This document shows positions 16,392-25,960 of a DNA stretch of 64,000 bases, piece after piece; position 1 is the first letter of the stretch; the number at the start of each line of letters is the position of its first letter. A program made the translations under genes and the position numbers. This DNA is from Vreelandella lutescens (GTDB lineage Bacteria > Pseudomonadota > Gammaproteobacteria > Pseudomonadales > Halomonadaceae), in NCBI RefSeq assembly GCF_014640815.1, contig NZ_BMHM01000001.1, positions 372,001-436,000 of the forward strand. Direction: 5' to 3'. A model generated the notes under the pieces. The model did no database searches. It was not told where the DNA came from and saw only the letters and a program-made list of their open reading frames with translations.

Positions 16392-17840
16392 ATGGCCAAG
16401 TCTTCTTCTCTTACTCTTTTGGTGGTGGCGGTGGGCGGCGCTGCCATTGGTTTTGTTGCCGCGCAAACACTGCCCCACCTTGCCCCTGCTGCCGCAGAGC
16501 CTGTCGCTGAAACCACCGAGACGTCTGAGCAAGACACCACGCCCACTGCACTGCAAGGGCTGGATTACCTGACGCTTGGCGAACGTACTCGCGGTGAAAT
16601 CACCTCTGCCAGCGAGCTGAACGGTAAAGATGGCAGTCGCTTTACGCGCTACGCGATTAGCCTGGATGAAGAAGCGTTGGTAGAGATATCTCTGAGCGGC
16701 GCGCTGCAAGGGGTAGTGGCGTTGTACGACGACCAGCTCCAGTTGTTGGCGAACGCTGACACGGTACGCCACCGTATCGAAGAGAGCGGTGACTATATTG
16801 TCGTGGTCAGCGGTTCAGATGCGCATAGCTATGGTCCTTTCAGTGTGGATAGCCGCACCATTGAGCTTAGCGATGCGGACACGATGGCCGTAGGCACTCC
16901 CATCGACAGCTGGTTAGACAGCACCTCTCGCGAGGTCACGCTGACCATTGAAGAAGCCGGTATGTACCAAATCGAAATGCGCGCTGATGATTTCGATGCT
17001 TACCTGGAACTCTCTGGCCCCAATGGCTACTACCGTGAAGATGACGATAGCGCCGGTAATTTGAACGCCCGCATCTCTGATTTCCTTGCCCCGGGTGATT
17101 ATACGCTGACAGCGCGTACCGCCTTTGGTGACGGCAGCGGCCTGTTCACCCTGACAGCGGAGCCGCGCGAGCTGCCTGGTGATGGTGAGCTTCGCAACGA
17201 TGGCACCGTCGCGCCTAACGAGACACTAAGCGGCTGGTACAGCGGTCAGGATGTCATTTACCAGCTAGAAATTGACGAAGCGGGCATGTATCAAATCGAT
17301 ATGAGCTCCAGCGATGTAGACGCCTACTTGGTGTTAGAAGGCCCTAACGGTTACTACCGCGAAGATGACGATAGCGCGGGTAATCTGGACGCGAGAATCG
17401 CTGACTTTTTGGCCCCCGGCAGCTATCAGCTTACGGCACGTACCGCCTATGGCACCGACAGCGGCTTGTTTACTCTTTCCATTGAGCCTCGTGACCTGCC
17501 TAATGATGTAGAGCTGCGTAATGAAGGCGCATTAACCCCAGATGAAACGCTCAACGGCTGGTATAGCGGTGAAGCGCTCACTTACCAGCTAATCTTAGAA
17601 GAGAGCTCGCAAGTGACGCTGAGCATGAGCTCCAGTGACTTTGATACCTACCTTGAGCTTTACGGCGAAGGGGTATCGTACAGCGATGATGACAGTGGCG
17701 GCGGCACCAACGCCCGTTTAGAACAGGCGCTGTTGCCGGGCACTTACACGGTGAGCGCTCGGGGCTTTAGCGCCAGTGGCAGCGGTCTGTTTGAACTGCA
17801 GGTGAGTGCTGAACCCACCGAAATGCAGCCAGACACCTAA
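16392..17840 (+). CDS. Exported protein with tandem PPC-like (pre-peptidase C-terminal) domains
   Basis: 482-residue acidic protein with an N-terminal hydrophobic segment (LTLLVVAVGGAAIGFVAA) that may anchor it in the inner membrane or act as a signal peptide. After a Thr/Glu-rich linker come four beta-sandwich repeats of about 110 residues. The second and third are near-identical around GPNGYYREDDDSAGNL.AR.....LAPG.Y.LTART, and the fourth is a diverged copy with DSGGGTNARL. Each has a GWYSG/SWLDS strand and a terminal SGLFTL strand, as in bacterial PPC domains. No catalytic domain is visible, so a binding or structural role is likely. ATG at 16392 chosen for AAGGAT upstream. Confidence 0.75.
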   Translation: MAKSSSLTLLVVAVGGAAIGFVAAQTLPHLAPAAAEPVAETTETSEQDTTPTALQGLDYLTLGERTRGEITSASELNGKDGSRFTRYAISLDEEALVEISLSGALQGVVALYDDQLQLLANADTVRHRIEESGDYIVVVSGSDAHSYGPFSVDSRTIELSDADTMAVGTPIDSWLDSTSREVTLTIEEAGMYQIEMRADDFDAYLELSGPNGYYREDDDSAGNLNARISDFLAPGDYTLTARTAFGDGSGLFTLTAEPRELPGDGELRNDGTVAPNETLSGWYSGQDVIYQLEIDEAGMYQIDMSSSDVDAYLVLEGPNGYYREDDDSAGNLDARIADFLAPGSYQLTARTAYGTDSGLFTLSIEPRDLPNDVELRNEGALTPDETLNGWYSGEALTYQLILEESSQVTLSMSSSDFDTYLELYGEGVSYSDDDSGGGTNARLEQALLPGTYTVSARGFSASGSGLFELQVSAEPTEMQPDT

Positions 17841-17872
17841 GCGCTATCGCTTTTCGCGCCATGCGTTACATC

Positions 17873-17907
17873 AGCGCCCTTGCTTAATCGCAGGGGCGTT
17901 GCCGTTT
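17873..17907 (+). terminator. Terminator of the PPC-repeat gene
   Basis: 11-bp stem with two G-T pairs (AGCGCCCTTGC / GCAGGGGCGTT), loop TTAATC, followed by GCCGTTTT. The T-run is short. Confidence 0.6.
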
Positions 17908-17954
17908 TACTAGGCTTCACTCATACAGGGTGAGGTATTCACAAGGAGGTTACG

Positions 17955-18740
17955 ATGCTGCGCTTTACCACACCGCTAGGAGTAGGGATAACACTGGCCG
18001 GGGTACTACTGTTAAGTGGCTGCTTAGCCGCTGATAAATCACCTTCAAAACCATTTTCGCTGGCTGCTCTGGCGATTGAAAAGCAGTACGTTGCGCCCGA
18101 TTGCCAAGACGAACAGTGCTCAACGGTGACCGTGTCGGCGTTGGAGTTTCCACAAGCACCGGCGCTAAGTGAAGCGCTACAAACACGCTTGCTGACGCTG
18201 GGTATGTCGATCAGCGAAGAGGTGGGGCAGCCTGCGCAGAGCTGGGATGGCTATGCAGAGCGTTTTTTCGATATGGCCGAAGAGGATAACCGCACGGCCC
18301 CAGGAGGCATGACCAGCGAAGCATTACTGGAGGCGACCAGCTATGCACGGCACAACGATCTTTTCGTGGTTGAGCTGAACAGCTATGTGTACCACGCGGG
18401 GCAGGCGCACGGCTTGCCGTTAACCGAGTTTATGGTGATTGACGAGCGCGAGCGGCGAGTGGTCGAGCCTGACGAGATGCTGATAGATGGGCAAGAGGCG
18501 GCGTTTGATGCGCTGCTTGTTCAGGCCCATCAGCGCTGGATTGGCGACATGGGCTTTGATGCTCAGTTTACGGTTAACTGGCCGCTGAGCCAGAGCCGCA
18601 ATATCGCCCCGCTGGAGGATCATTGGGAAGTCACTTACAACGTGTATGAGATTGCGCCGTATGCGGCCGGCCAGCCAACGCTGACCATTCCGTTGGCCGC
18701 ATTAGAAGGCGTTGCCAAACCGCGTTATCTCGGTCGTTAA
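17955..18740 (+). CDS. Lipoprotein with DUF3298/RsiV-like domain
   Basis: 261-residue predicted lipoprotein: a signal peptide ends in the lipobox LLSGC (Cys near residue 23), so it is probably anchored in the outer membrane or periplasmic face. The C-terminal half, from about residue 130, matches the DUF3298/RsiV pattern with VVELNSYVYHAGQAHGLPLTEFMVID and a final YEIAPYAAGQPTLTIPLAAL. In RsiV-type proteins this domain binds lysozyme, but most members are uncharacterised. Ribosome binding site AAGGAGG at 17942-17948. It converges with the DMT transporter gene and seems to stand alone. Confidence 0.78.
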   Translation: MLRFTTPLGVGITLAGVLLLSGCLAADKSPSKPFSLAALAIEKQYVAPDCQDEQCSTVTVSALEFPQAPALSEALQTRLLTLGMSISEEVGQPAQSWDGYAERFFDMAEEDNRTAPGGMTSEALLEATSYARHNDLFVVELNSYVYHAGQAHGLPLTEFMVIDERERRVVEPDEMLIDGQEAAFDALLVQAHQRWIGDMGFDAQFTVNWPLSQSRNIAPLEDHWEVTYNVYEIAPYAAGQPTLTIPLAALEGVAKPRYLGR

Positions 18741-18764
18741 GCTGAATGAGGGGTGAGGCCGATC

Positions 18765-19643
18765 TCAGCGGCCCGCTTTTAAGCAGCCAACCACGACCAG
18801 CAGCGCGGCCGTGGGCAGCCGCCAGTCAAAAGCACTCACCCCAGCCAGCACGAGCAGTAAGGCTGCCAGGATAGGCACTCCGTAGGCTAAGCTGCCCACT
18901 AGGCTTGCTTGGCCAAAGCGCAGTGCTTTATCCCAGGCCACCATGGCAATGCCATATGGACCCAAGCCCAGTGCGATACCTGCCAGCAGTGCTTCTTCAC
19001 GGGGCAGGGGCGCTCCGCCCTCCCATACCAGGCTAGCAGCGCAGGTGATGGCACACGCTATCAGTAGTAAACGCGGTAAGAGAGGCGTTAAAGACACCGG
19101 AACCGCTTGACCTAACCATGAGTAAAGTGCCCAGCAGCAGGCCGCCAGCAGGGCCAAACCATAGCCGGAAGCCGCGCCGCCAAAACCACCGCTCAACGCT
19201 TGGGGCAGTAATAAAATCGCTGCGCCTGAAAAGGCAATCAGCGCACCTGCCACGCTTGCCCACTGCAAACGGCCCCAGCGGCTCCACTGGCTCATTAGCA
19301 CAAACAGCACCGGCCACGTGTAGGTGATCAGCGCTGCTTCAGCGGCAGGCGCTAAGCGCATGCCAATGAAGTAGCTGCTAACGGCCCCCACGATCAGCAC
19401 GGGAATACCCAGCCACACACTGATCTGCCAGCCCAGCGAACATGCTTGCATCGGCACACGGCGGCTGAGCGGCAGCGTTGCCAGTGCGCCTGCCAACAGC
19501 GTAAGTGCTGTTAGCTGCAAGGGAGCGGCGGCACGGGCAAGCTCCGCCAGTAATGGCGCAATGCTCCACAACGTCACTGCTATCAATGCGGCGCAGACGC
19601 TGAATTTCGGGGATACCACTACCGGGGAGTGAATGGGATGCAT
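18765..19643 (-). CDS. EamA/DMT-family exporter
   Basis: 292-residue inner-membrane transporter with ten hydrophobic helices in two EamA halves (TLWSIAPLLAELARAAAP...; YGLALLAACCWALYSWLGQA). The second half (AMVAWDKALRFGQASLVGSLAYGVPILAALLL) and the LITYTWPVLFVLM stretch resemble the YddG branch, which exports aromatic amino acids and related metabolites. The start at 19643 follows AGGAG; the in-frame extension to 19730 runs over operator-like dyads and is rejected. Divergent from a LysR gene, the usual layout for an exporter controlled by its substrate. Substrate unknown. Confidence 0.82.
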   Translation of the reverse strand: MHPIHSPVVVSPKFSVCAALIAVTLWSIAPLLAELARAAAPLQLTALTLLAGALATLPLSRRVPMQACSLGWQISVWLGIPVLIVGAVSSYFIGMRLAPAAEAALITYTWPVLFVLMSQWSRWGRLQWASVAGALIAFSGAAILLLPQALSGGFGGAASGYGLALLAACCWALYSWLGQAVPVSLTPLLPRLLLIACAITCAASLVWEGGAPLPREEALLAGIALGLGPYGIAMVAWDKALRFGQASLVGSLAYGVPILAALLLVLAGVSAFDWRLPTAALLVVVGCLKAGR

Positions 19644-19684
19644 GACGCGTCTCCTGAAGCCTTCAGTGATCCAAACCTTGCAGA

Positions 19685-19769
19685 GGATCACCTCTTGAAA
19701 TGATCCTATGCTGCGCAGCATACTCATCACTCACTCATCAAGATAACGATCTTTTATGATCAATATCAT
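19685..19769. promoter_or_regulatory. Dyad cluster between the exporter and LysR genes
   Basis: Three inverted repeats in 85 bases: GGATCA (19685-19690) / TGATCC (19701-19706); the perfect 16-bp palindrome 19707-19722 (arms TATGCTGC and GCAGCATA); and ATGAT / ATCAT at 19756-19769. A divergent LysR gene next to this suggests binding and activation sites for the regulator. The assignment is inferred from position. Confidence 0.5.
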
Positions 19770-19784
19770 CAACAATGGTGATGT

Positions 19785-20657
19785 ATGCGCGCACCTACGT
19801 TTGACTTAACGCTGCTGAGGACATTGGTCGCGATTGCAGATACCAGCAGCGTGACCGCTGCGGCAAAACGGCTGGCGTATACGCAGTCCACGGTAAGCAT
19901 GCAGTTACAGCGGTTAGAAGCTCAGCTGGCGGTCAGCCTGCACGAGCGGGATGGACGGCGGCTGCGGTTTACCGCTGAAGGTGAGCGCTTGCTGGGCCAC
20001 GCGCGAAGGTTGCTGGCGCTCAACGACGAAGCCTGGAGCGATATGCAGGCCCGCCAAATTACCGGAGATCTTACCCTCGGCATTCCTGAGGATTACGCCT
20101 CGCTACTGCCATCGGTGTTTGCCTACTTTCATCAGCTTTATCCGGCGGTGGGGTTAACCGTAAAGTGCGGTACCAGCGCTCATTTGGTTGAGCAGGTAAA
20201 AGCGTCGGAATTGGATTTAGCGCTGGTGACGCGTCAGCGTAATTCCCCCGGGGGCGATGTGATTCGCCGCGAGCCGCTGGTGTGGGCGGTGGGGGTTCAC
20301 CAGCAGCCTTCATTGAGCGACCCCATTCCGCTGGCGCTCTACACGCCAGGGGCGGATGTATTCCGCGAAGTCGCCGAGCAGGCGCTGCAAGCCGCCGGGC
20401 GAGACTGGCGGGTGGCGTATACCAGCCAATCCATGGCAGGGCTAGCACCGATTGTGACAGCAGGGCTTGCGGTGGTGGTGGTCACGCGCAGCATGCTCAC
20501 GCCGACGCTGCGCCCGCTGGATGAGAGTAGCGGGTTACCCGCGCTACCAATGATTGAGCTGGCGCTTCACCGCGCGCCGCACCGGCCTTCCGAGCCTGCC
20601 CGGCGGCTAGGTGAATTGATTCGTGAACAGCTAGCGGCTCCCAGCGAAGCGTTATAA
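19785..20657 (+). CDS. LysR-family transcriptional regulator
   Basis: 290-residue LysR-type regulator. Residues about 5-65 form the winged HTH (ADTSSVTAAAKRLAYTQSTVSMQLQRLEAQL); residues about 90-285 are the periplasmic-binding-protein-like effector domain (DLTLGIPEDYASLLPSVFAYFHQLYP... SELDLALVTRQ). It is divergent from the DMT exporter and almost certainly controls it, since 141 bases rich in dyads separate the two starts. The ligand is unknown; a metabolite exported by the neighbour is the natural guess. The start codon has only a weak ribosome binding site. Confidence 0.9.
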   Translation: MRAPTFDLTLLRTLVAIADTSSVTAAAKRLAYTQSTVSMQLQRLEAQLAVSLHERDGRRLRFTAEGERLLGHARRLLALNDEAWSDMQARQITGDLTLGIPEDYASLLPSVFAYFHQLYPAVGLTVKCGTSAHLVEQVKASELDLALVTRQRNSPGGDVIRREPLVWAVGVHQQPSLSDPIPLALYTPGADVFREVAEQALQAAGRDWRVAYTSQSMAGLAPIVTAGLAVVVVTRSMLTPTLRPLDESSGLPALPMIELALHRAPHRPSEPARRLGELIREQLAAPSEAL

Positions 20658-20744
20658 GGTAGACCCTTAACTAACAATTATTTTTCTATCGCGGCATCGC
20701 TGCACTAAGCTGATGGTGACGGCGACTGGGTCAGGGAGTTTTGA

Positions 20745-21302
20745 ATGCACGAGTTAGATCACTATATCTATCCACACCGGGTACTGCACTGGCTGGTGGC
20801 ATTGGCAGTGCTGCTTTCCCTGGCGAGTGGCTTAACGCTTGGTTTTTTAGGCTATGAGCGCACCGTAGCGCTCGTTGGGAATACGCTAACCAACGTGCTG
20901 TATACCAGCCATAAGACGCTGGGTGTGACGATTTTGCTGTTAATGACGCTGCGCATTATTACCCGAGTTGCTTTTGTCGTGCCGGATCACGATCCACCCT
21001 TGACGACTTTCGAGCGTATTGCCAGCACCAGCGTGCACCATTTGCTCTATGCAGGGCTGGTGGTCATGCCGTTGTTGGGTTGGGCTGCCACCGCTTCGGG
21101 TGGTTTTCCGGTGGAGTTTTTCCAATGGCACCTACCGGGACTGCTAGGTAAGAACGAAGCGCTCTCGCAAACCCTCTTTATGTGGCACGAGCGTGTAGGC
21201 TGGGCGCTGGTGGTGTTAATTACGCTACACGTTGCGGGTGCGCTGTTTCACTGGCGCATCAAGCGCGATAACGTGATGAAGCGCATGAGTTTATTTGATT
21301 AA
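20745..21302 (+). CDS. Cytochrome b561 (CybB-like)
   Basis: 185-residue four-helix inner-membrane di-heme cytochrome. Candidate heme ligands are the His residues in YPHRVLHWLVA, TSHKTLGVTILL, SVHHLLYAGLVV and FMWHERVGWALVVLITLHVAGALFH, matching CybB-type proteins, which take electrons from ubiquinol and have been linked to superoxide:ubiquinone redox chemistry in E. coli. It lies between the LysR gene and the opposing diguanylate cyclase gene with no obvious operon partner. It is one of two b561-type genes in the window; the other is inside the Fur-controlled block. Confidence 0.88.
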   Translation: MHELDHYIYPHRVLHWLVALAVLLSLASGLTLGFLGYERTVALVGNTLTNVLYTSHKTLGVTILLLMTLRIITRVAFVVPDHDPPLTTFERIASTSVHHLLYAGLVVMPLLGWAATASGGFPVEFFQWHLPGLLGKNEALSQTLFMWHERVGWALVVLITLHVAGALFHWRIKRDNVMKRMSLFD

Positions 21303-21315
21303 TACCGGATAACTA

Positions 21316-23109
21316 TCACGCCGAACCATAGCCATAAAAGCGCTTGGTTTGGCGTGCTTTATCAGCGTACATTTGCTGATCAGCGTCTCTGAGCAAGTGC
21401 GCGAGGGTGCTGTTTTCGTCGCTGCTGAGACTGATGCCCATGCTGACCCCCACGTGCACCAACGCACCATTAGGTAGCTTAATGGGGGCGCTAATGGCTT
21501 GGGCAATGCGGCTGCATATATCGTCTAGCATGCTGGGCTGCTGAACATGCTCCAGTAGCAAAATAAACTCATCTCCCCCAAAGCGTGCGCAATGATCCCC
21601 CTCTCGTGCCAGGTGCTCCAGCCGTTTGGCGACCTGCTGAAGCACAAAGTCACCTGCTTCGTGTCCGTACTGGTCATTAATAGGCTTGAAGCGGTCTAGG
21701 TCACACATAATGAGTGCCAGTGGGTCTTGCTGGCTGTTTCTGTGTGCCAGTGCCGCCTCTGCGTAACGCACTAAGCCATGACGGTTGAGTAGCCCTGTGA
21801 GCATGTCGTGGTTAGCAAGCTGTTCCAGGGCTTGGGTACGAGCGGCCACTTTCGCTTCCAGCGCCGCCTCTTGTTTCTTGAGCATGGCCACGGTGTCTGC
21901 TTGGGCACGCTCTTTTTGCCATTTCAGTTTGTTAAAACGCGCCGCTAGCGCAAAGGAGAGCAGCAGCATCTCAATGGCAGAACCGATCTGAATGCCATGG
22001 AGCGTAACGAAGTTGGCGGGCAGTACGCTCATATTACGCAGCGCAAACACGGCTGCACCGAGTAGAAAGATGGACCAGGCAGCGACAAACAAGCGGGCGC
22101 TGGGCACTCGCCGCCAGCTACAGTAAATCCCGCATACCAGAAGTAGCAGCGACGCGCTAAAACCGACCAGGTCCATCAGGCGCAGGGCGTACTGTATGGG
22201 CAGCAGCAGCGCAGCCAGCAAAGCCAGCCAGTAGACAACACGACACCCTGAAAGCATTCGATGCCAGCGTGGGCTGTAGCGCCAGGTGTTGAGAAAACTC
22301 TGCGCGAACAGCGTGGCCATGGCCGAAGCAAACGTAAATCCAATCGCGACCAGCCGTGCCGTGTGCTCGCCTAGAAAGCTCCAGAACATCAGCGTGCCGA
22401 TGCCGTTAAAGGTTAAAATCGCCAGTGTGAAGCCAAAGGCAAACAGAGAGTAGTAAAGAAATACACGTTCTTTAAGGCCAAAGAACAGTAAGAGGTTGTA
22501 AATGCTCAGGGCCAGCAGCATGCCGAAATAGGTGGCGAGCCAAAAATTATGGCGATCATTTTGGGCATAAAACGCTTCTGGCGTCATGACGCTGTAATTC
22601 AATACCCTGCTACCGACCGCTGCCACTTGGCTGTACAGCGTCACCGTTTCACCGCCCTCCAGGGTGACCGGAAATACCGCCTGACGATGTGCCAGAGCAC
22701 GCTCTGCAATAGGAACGGCGCTGCCACTATGCTGTACGTCGCTAAACTGGTCGCGAAGGGTGTAAAGCGTGACGTGATCTAAAAAGGGGTACTCGAACTT
22801 AACGATCCAGGTGCTCGGGCGTGGTGAGGCATTATGTAAGCGAGTGGTTAGCCATGTGTCGCCCTGGATATAGCCAAAATGTAACTCAGAAGCGCTTTCC
22901 ACTGGCTGAAACTCGTGCGCATGGAGCAGTACCTCACGCAGCGAAAGGGGAGTCGCGGTATGCCAATAGTGAGTGGCGTTGTTCAGCGAGTAATGGGGAT
23001 GCTCAGGAGTCATCGATAGCGTGTTAGCAGCACCCGCCTGAGCGCACCAACTGAGTAATCCGATCAGCAGGGCGATCAGAAAGTGTTTTAAACAACAGTG
23101 AGCATCCAT
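21316..23109 (-). CDS. 7TMR-DISM diguanylate cyclase
   Basis: 597-residue membrane sensor making cyclic di-GMP. A signal-like helix precedes a periplasmic 7TMR-DISM extracellular domain (residues about 30-170), which in this class often binds carbohydrates. Seven transmembrane helices follow (about 185-395), then a coiled-coil (KKQEAALEAKVAARTQALEQLANHD) and a GGDEF domain. The active-site motif is intact (RFGGDEF near residue 510), and an RxxD inhibitory site (REGD) lies five residues before it, so product inhibition is expected. No EAL domain. Its output may feed the cyclic-di-GMP pool hydrolysed by the EAL protein at 52.7 kb. Confidence 0.92.
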   Translation of the reverse strand: MDAHCCLKHFLIALLIGLLSWCAQAGAANTLSMTPEHPHYSLNNATHYWHTATPLSLREVLLHAHEFQPVESASELHFGYIQGDTWLTTRLHNASPRPSTWIVKFEYPFLDHVTLYTLRDQFSDVQHSGSAVPIAERALAHRQAVFPVTLEGGETVTLYSQVAAVGSRVLNYSVMTPEAFYAQNDRHNFWLATYFGMLLALSIYNLLLFFGLKERVFLYYSLFAFGFTLAILTFNGIGTLMFWSFLGEHTARLVAIGFTFASAMATLFAQSFLNTWRYSPRWHRMLSGCRVVYWLALLAALLLPIQYALRLMDLVGFSASLLLLVCGIYCSWRRVPSARLFVAAWSIFLLGAAVFALRNMSVLPANFVTLHGIQIGSAIEMLLLSFALAARFNKLKWQKERAQADTVAMLKKQEAALEAKVAARTQALEQLANHDMLTGLLNRHGLVRYAEAALAHRNSQQDPLALIMCDLDRFKPINDQYGHEAGDFVLQQVAKRLEHLAREGDHCARFGGDEFILLLEHVQQPSMLDDICSRIAQAISAPIKLPNGALVHVGVSMGISLSSDENSTLAHLLRDADQQMYADKARQTKRFYGYGSA

Positions 23110-23268
23110 AGCATTCGCTTTTATGATGTTTCTACTCCGTTCAGGAAACCCTGATCGCTGACGGAAGTGTGAGGGATCTGCAGTAAATCATCGCCAATAA
23201 GCTGGCGTTGACCATAAAAAGCCAATTTGAGTGTAGTCTCCTTTCGCACGCATTTGATGAGAATGATG

Positions 23269-24135
23269 CTAAAGCGTGAGATGGTTCAGCCTTTCTGTGA
23301 GCCGCTGAATCAGCTGCCCGCTATGACGCCAAAAATGCCAGTAGAGCGGTACGGTTAATCCGTGCCCCGGTGCAATGCTCACCAGTTGGCCTGTTTGCAG
23401 CTGCTCAGCAGCCTGCTGCTGTGGAATCATTCCGTACCCAATGCCTGCCACTGCTAACCGCACGAAGCCCTCTGAAGAGGGACACAAATGGTAGGGGAAA
23501 TGCCCCCGGTAGCCGCACTGCGCCAGAAACTGGTGCTGTAGCTGGTCGTGGGGGCCAAAGACGATCGCCGGAGCTTTTTGAAAGGCCTCTGCGTTTGGGC
23601 CGTCAGGGAAAAAGCGCGCCACATAGCGTGGTGATGCCAGCGGCTGATACAGCATATCCCCCACGTGCAAGCAGCGGGCACCGGCCATTGGATGGGGTGT
23701 GGCGCATAAGCAGGCGGCCACATCGCCATCGCGCAGGCGCTTTAATCCCACGTCTTGGTCTTCGATAACCAAATCCAGCAGCACCTCTTCTGACTGACAA
23801 AGATCCGCCACGGCGTCAGCCCACCAAGTCACCACGCTATCGGCATTCACGGCAATACGCAGCCTGGGTGTAGCTTTCTCTAAGGTGGGGAGGGCTTGGT
23901 GTAAGTCACGCTCTAATAGCTGTACCTGCTGATAATGGGCCAGCAGTCGCTGCCCTGCAGGTGTAGGTGCCAAGGAGGGGTGCCGCACCAGTACTGGTTG
24001 GCCTAGCCGTACTTCCAGCGCTTTAATCCGTTGCGAAATAGCCGATTGAGAGAGGCCCATGAGATCGCCTGCCCGCTCGAAGCCACCGCACTCCACCACG
24101 GTCGCCAACGCTTGAAGAAGTTTGTAGTCCACCAT
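23269..24135 (-). CDS. argP: ArgP-type LysR regulator
   Basis: 288-residue LysR-family activator of the ArgP/IciA group, which controls lysine/arginine exporter genes in response to Arg and Lys. The N terminus MVDYKLLQALATVVECGGFERAGDLMGLSQSAISQRIKALE matches ArgP closely (FERAA..L..SQSAVSQRIK). The effector domain contains the ArgP-like VVTWWADAVAD stretch. The ATG at 24135 fits homologous starts better than the one at 24147. ArgP genes usually lie next to argO/lysE; here the LysE-family gene is 6.4 kb away in divergent orientation with the siderophore block in between. Confidence 0.85.
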   Translation of the reverse strand: MVDYKLLQALATVVECGGFERAGDLMGLSQSAISQRIKALEVRLGQPVLVRHPSLAPTPAGQRLLAHYQQVQLLERDLHQALPTLEKATPRLRIAVNADSVVTWWADAVADLCQSEEVLLDLVIEDQDVGLKRLRDGDVAACLCATPHPMAGARCLHVGDMLYQPLASPRYVARFFPDGPNAEAFQKAPAIVFGPHDQLQHQFLAQCGYRGHFPYHLCPSSEGFVRLAVAGIGYGMIPQQQAAEQLQTGQLVSIAPGHGLTVPLYWHFWRHSGQLIQRLTERLNHLTL

Positions 24136-24215
24136 GGCCGCACGCATCTCTGTTATGTGTGATGGGAGTTAATCAATCCCCCGGCGCTGAGTAAAGGTGA
24201 GACGAACACGTGATC

Positions 24216-24234
24216 GTAAATGAAAATCAGTCTC
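24216..24234 (+). promoter_or_regulatory. Candidate Fur box before the ABC exporter
   Basis: GTAAATGAAAATCAGTCTC matches 14 of 19 positions of the Fur consensus (GATAATGATAATCATTATC). It lies 60 bases before the exporter start, where a promoter is expected. Confidence 0.55.
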
Positions 24235-24293
24235 TTTATTTGACTTGGCAGGTAAGTGCGTCACAATTCGCCGCTTATGCGTAAAGGGGATGC

Positions 24294-25952
24294 ATGATGG
24301 AATTATTGCGAGTGGTATTTCGTCACTATCGCTGGCCGTTTTTAGGCGCACTGGCGCTGAGTCTCGTGAGTGCCGGGCTTGGAGTGGGGGTGATTGCGTT
24401 TATTAACCAGCGGCTAATTGAGGCTGGCAGCGCGTTATCGGCACTTCCCCAGTTTTTAGGATTATTGGCGCTGCTGTTAGCGGTGACGCTGGGCACGCAG
24501 CTAGCGCTCACTTTGCTGGGTCACTATTTCGTGTTTGACCTGCGTTCTCGGTTAGTGAAAAGGATTCTGGATACCGATATCGAACGTTTAGAGCAGCTAG
24601 GTAACGCCACGCTGTTGGCAAGCCTCTCAAGCGATGTGCGCAATATCACCATTGGCTTCGTGCGCTTGCCGGAGCTGGTTCAGGGCGTGGTGCTGACCCT
24701 GGCCTCGGTGGTGTATTTAGCGTGGCTCTCGCCGCAAATGGTGGTGATTACCGTGCTGTGGATGGCCTTCACCATGGGCGTTGGCTGGGTGCTGGTGTCA
24801 AAGGTGTATCGCCACTTTCATCAGGTGCGCGAAAGCGAGGATCGTCTGTATAAGGATTATCAGTCGGCGATTGAAGGCCGCAAAGAGCTGGCGCTGAACC
24901 GCGACCGTGCGCGGCGCTTTTTTGATGAGTCATACACGGATAACGCAAAAGCATACCGCCACCATATCATTCGCGCAGACACCTACCACCTCAGCGCCAA
25001 TAACTGGTCCAACATCATGATGCTGGGTGCCATTGGCGTGGTGTTCTTTATGGCCAACGTGCTGGGTTGGGCAAGCCCGGCGGTGGCCGCTACCTTTGCC
25101 TTAACCCTGCTATTTTTACGCACGCCTTTAATTCAGGCCGTGGGCGCATGGCCCACGTTAATCAGCGCCCAGGTGGCGTTCGATAAACTGGCAAGCCTGG
25201 AGCTAGCGGAGTACCAGCCGGGCTTCGATGTGGAGGATAGCTTTCACGGCTGGCAGCGCTTAACGCTCTCTAACGTGGTGTATCGTTATACGCCGCCCTC
25301 CGGTGGCGAGGGTTTCCAGGTGGGTCCACTCAACCTCACGTTGGTGCGCGGCGAGCAGGTGTTTTTAATTGGCGGCAATGGCAGCGGTAAATCAACGCTG
25401 GCGCGCCTGCTTTCAGGGCTGTATCGCCCGCAAAGTGGTCAAATCAGTGTGGATGGCAAGGAGCTTAGCCCGCAAGAGTGGGCTGCGTTTCGGGCGCGCT
25501 TTGCCAGTGTCTTTACTGACTTCCACCAGTTCGACCAAGCCATGGGGCCGGGTGGAGAAGTGGCCGACCCTGCGCTATTAGCCACGTGGCTCGAGCGGCT
25601 GCAGATGCAGCAAAAGCTTGAGTGGCAAGATGACCGAGTGGTGAATACGCAGCTCTCGCAAGGGCAGCGTAAGCGCTTGGCACTGCTGCTGGCGATTGCC
25701 GAAGAGCGAGATATTTTGCTGCTCGATGAGTGGGCGGCGGACCAGGACCCGCAGTTCAGGCGGCTGTTTTACCGTGAGCTGTTACCCCACCTGAAAGCGA
25801 TGGGCAAAACTGTGTTTGCCATTAGCCACGACGACAGCTACTTCGTCCATGCGGACCGCTTATTGGAGATGTCCAAGGGGCAGTTGAGTGAGCTGACAGG
25901 TGAACAGCGGGCCCAGGCCAGTGAAGATGCAGTGGCGCAGATCAGCTCGTAA
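24294..25952 (+). CDS. Cyclic peptide/siderophore-type ABC exporter (PvdE/SyrD-like)
   Basis: 552-residue half-transporter with six N-terminal membrane helices and a C-terminal ATPase. Walker A is GGNGSGKST, the signature is [12 protein letters not shown] (a variant with QGQ instead of GGQ) and Walker B is [13 protein letters not shown]; these variants are typical of the PvdE/SyrD cyclic-peptide exporter group. Such proteins move siderophore precursors or lipopeptides out of the cytoplasm. Start at 24294 follows AAGGGGA. It converges with fhuF, has a Fur-like site upstream and is the first gene of the iron block. No NRPS or siderophore synthetase is in the window, so the cargo must be made elsewhere. 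Confidence 0.82.
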   Translation: MMELLRVVFRHYRWPFLGALALSLVSAGLGVGVIAFINQRLIEAGSALSALPQFLGLLALLLAVTLGTQLALTLLGHYFVFDLRSRLVKRILDTDIERLEQLGNATLLASLSSDVRNITIGFVRLPELVQGVVLTLASVVYLAWLSPQMVVITVLWMAFTMGVGWVLVSKVYRHFHQVRESEDRLYKDYQSAIEGRKELALNRDRARRFFDESYTDNAKAYRHHIIRADTYHLSANNWSNIMMLGAIGVVFFMANVLGWASPAVAATFALTLLFLRTPLIQAVGAWPTLISAQVAFDKLASLELAEYQPGFDVEDSFHGWQRLTLSNVVYRYTPPSGGEGFQVGPLNLTLVRGEQVFLIGGNGSGKSTLARLLSGLYRPQSGQISVDGKELSPQEWAAFRARFASVFTDFHQFDQAMGPGGEVADPALLATWLERLQMQQKLEWQDDRVVNTQLSQGQRKRLALLLAIAEERDILLLDEWAADQDPQFRRLFYRELLPHLKAMGKTVFAISHDDSYFVHADRLLEMSKGQLSELTGEQRAQASEDAVAQISS

Positions 25953-25960
25953 TGAGCGGC

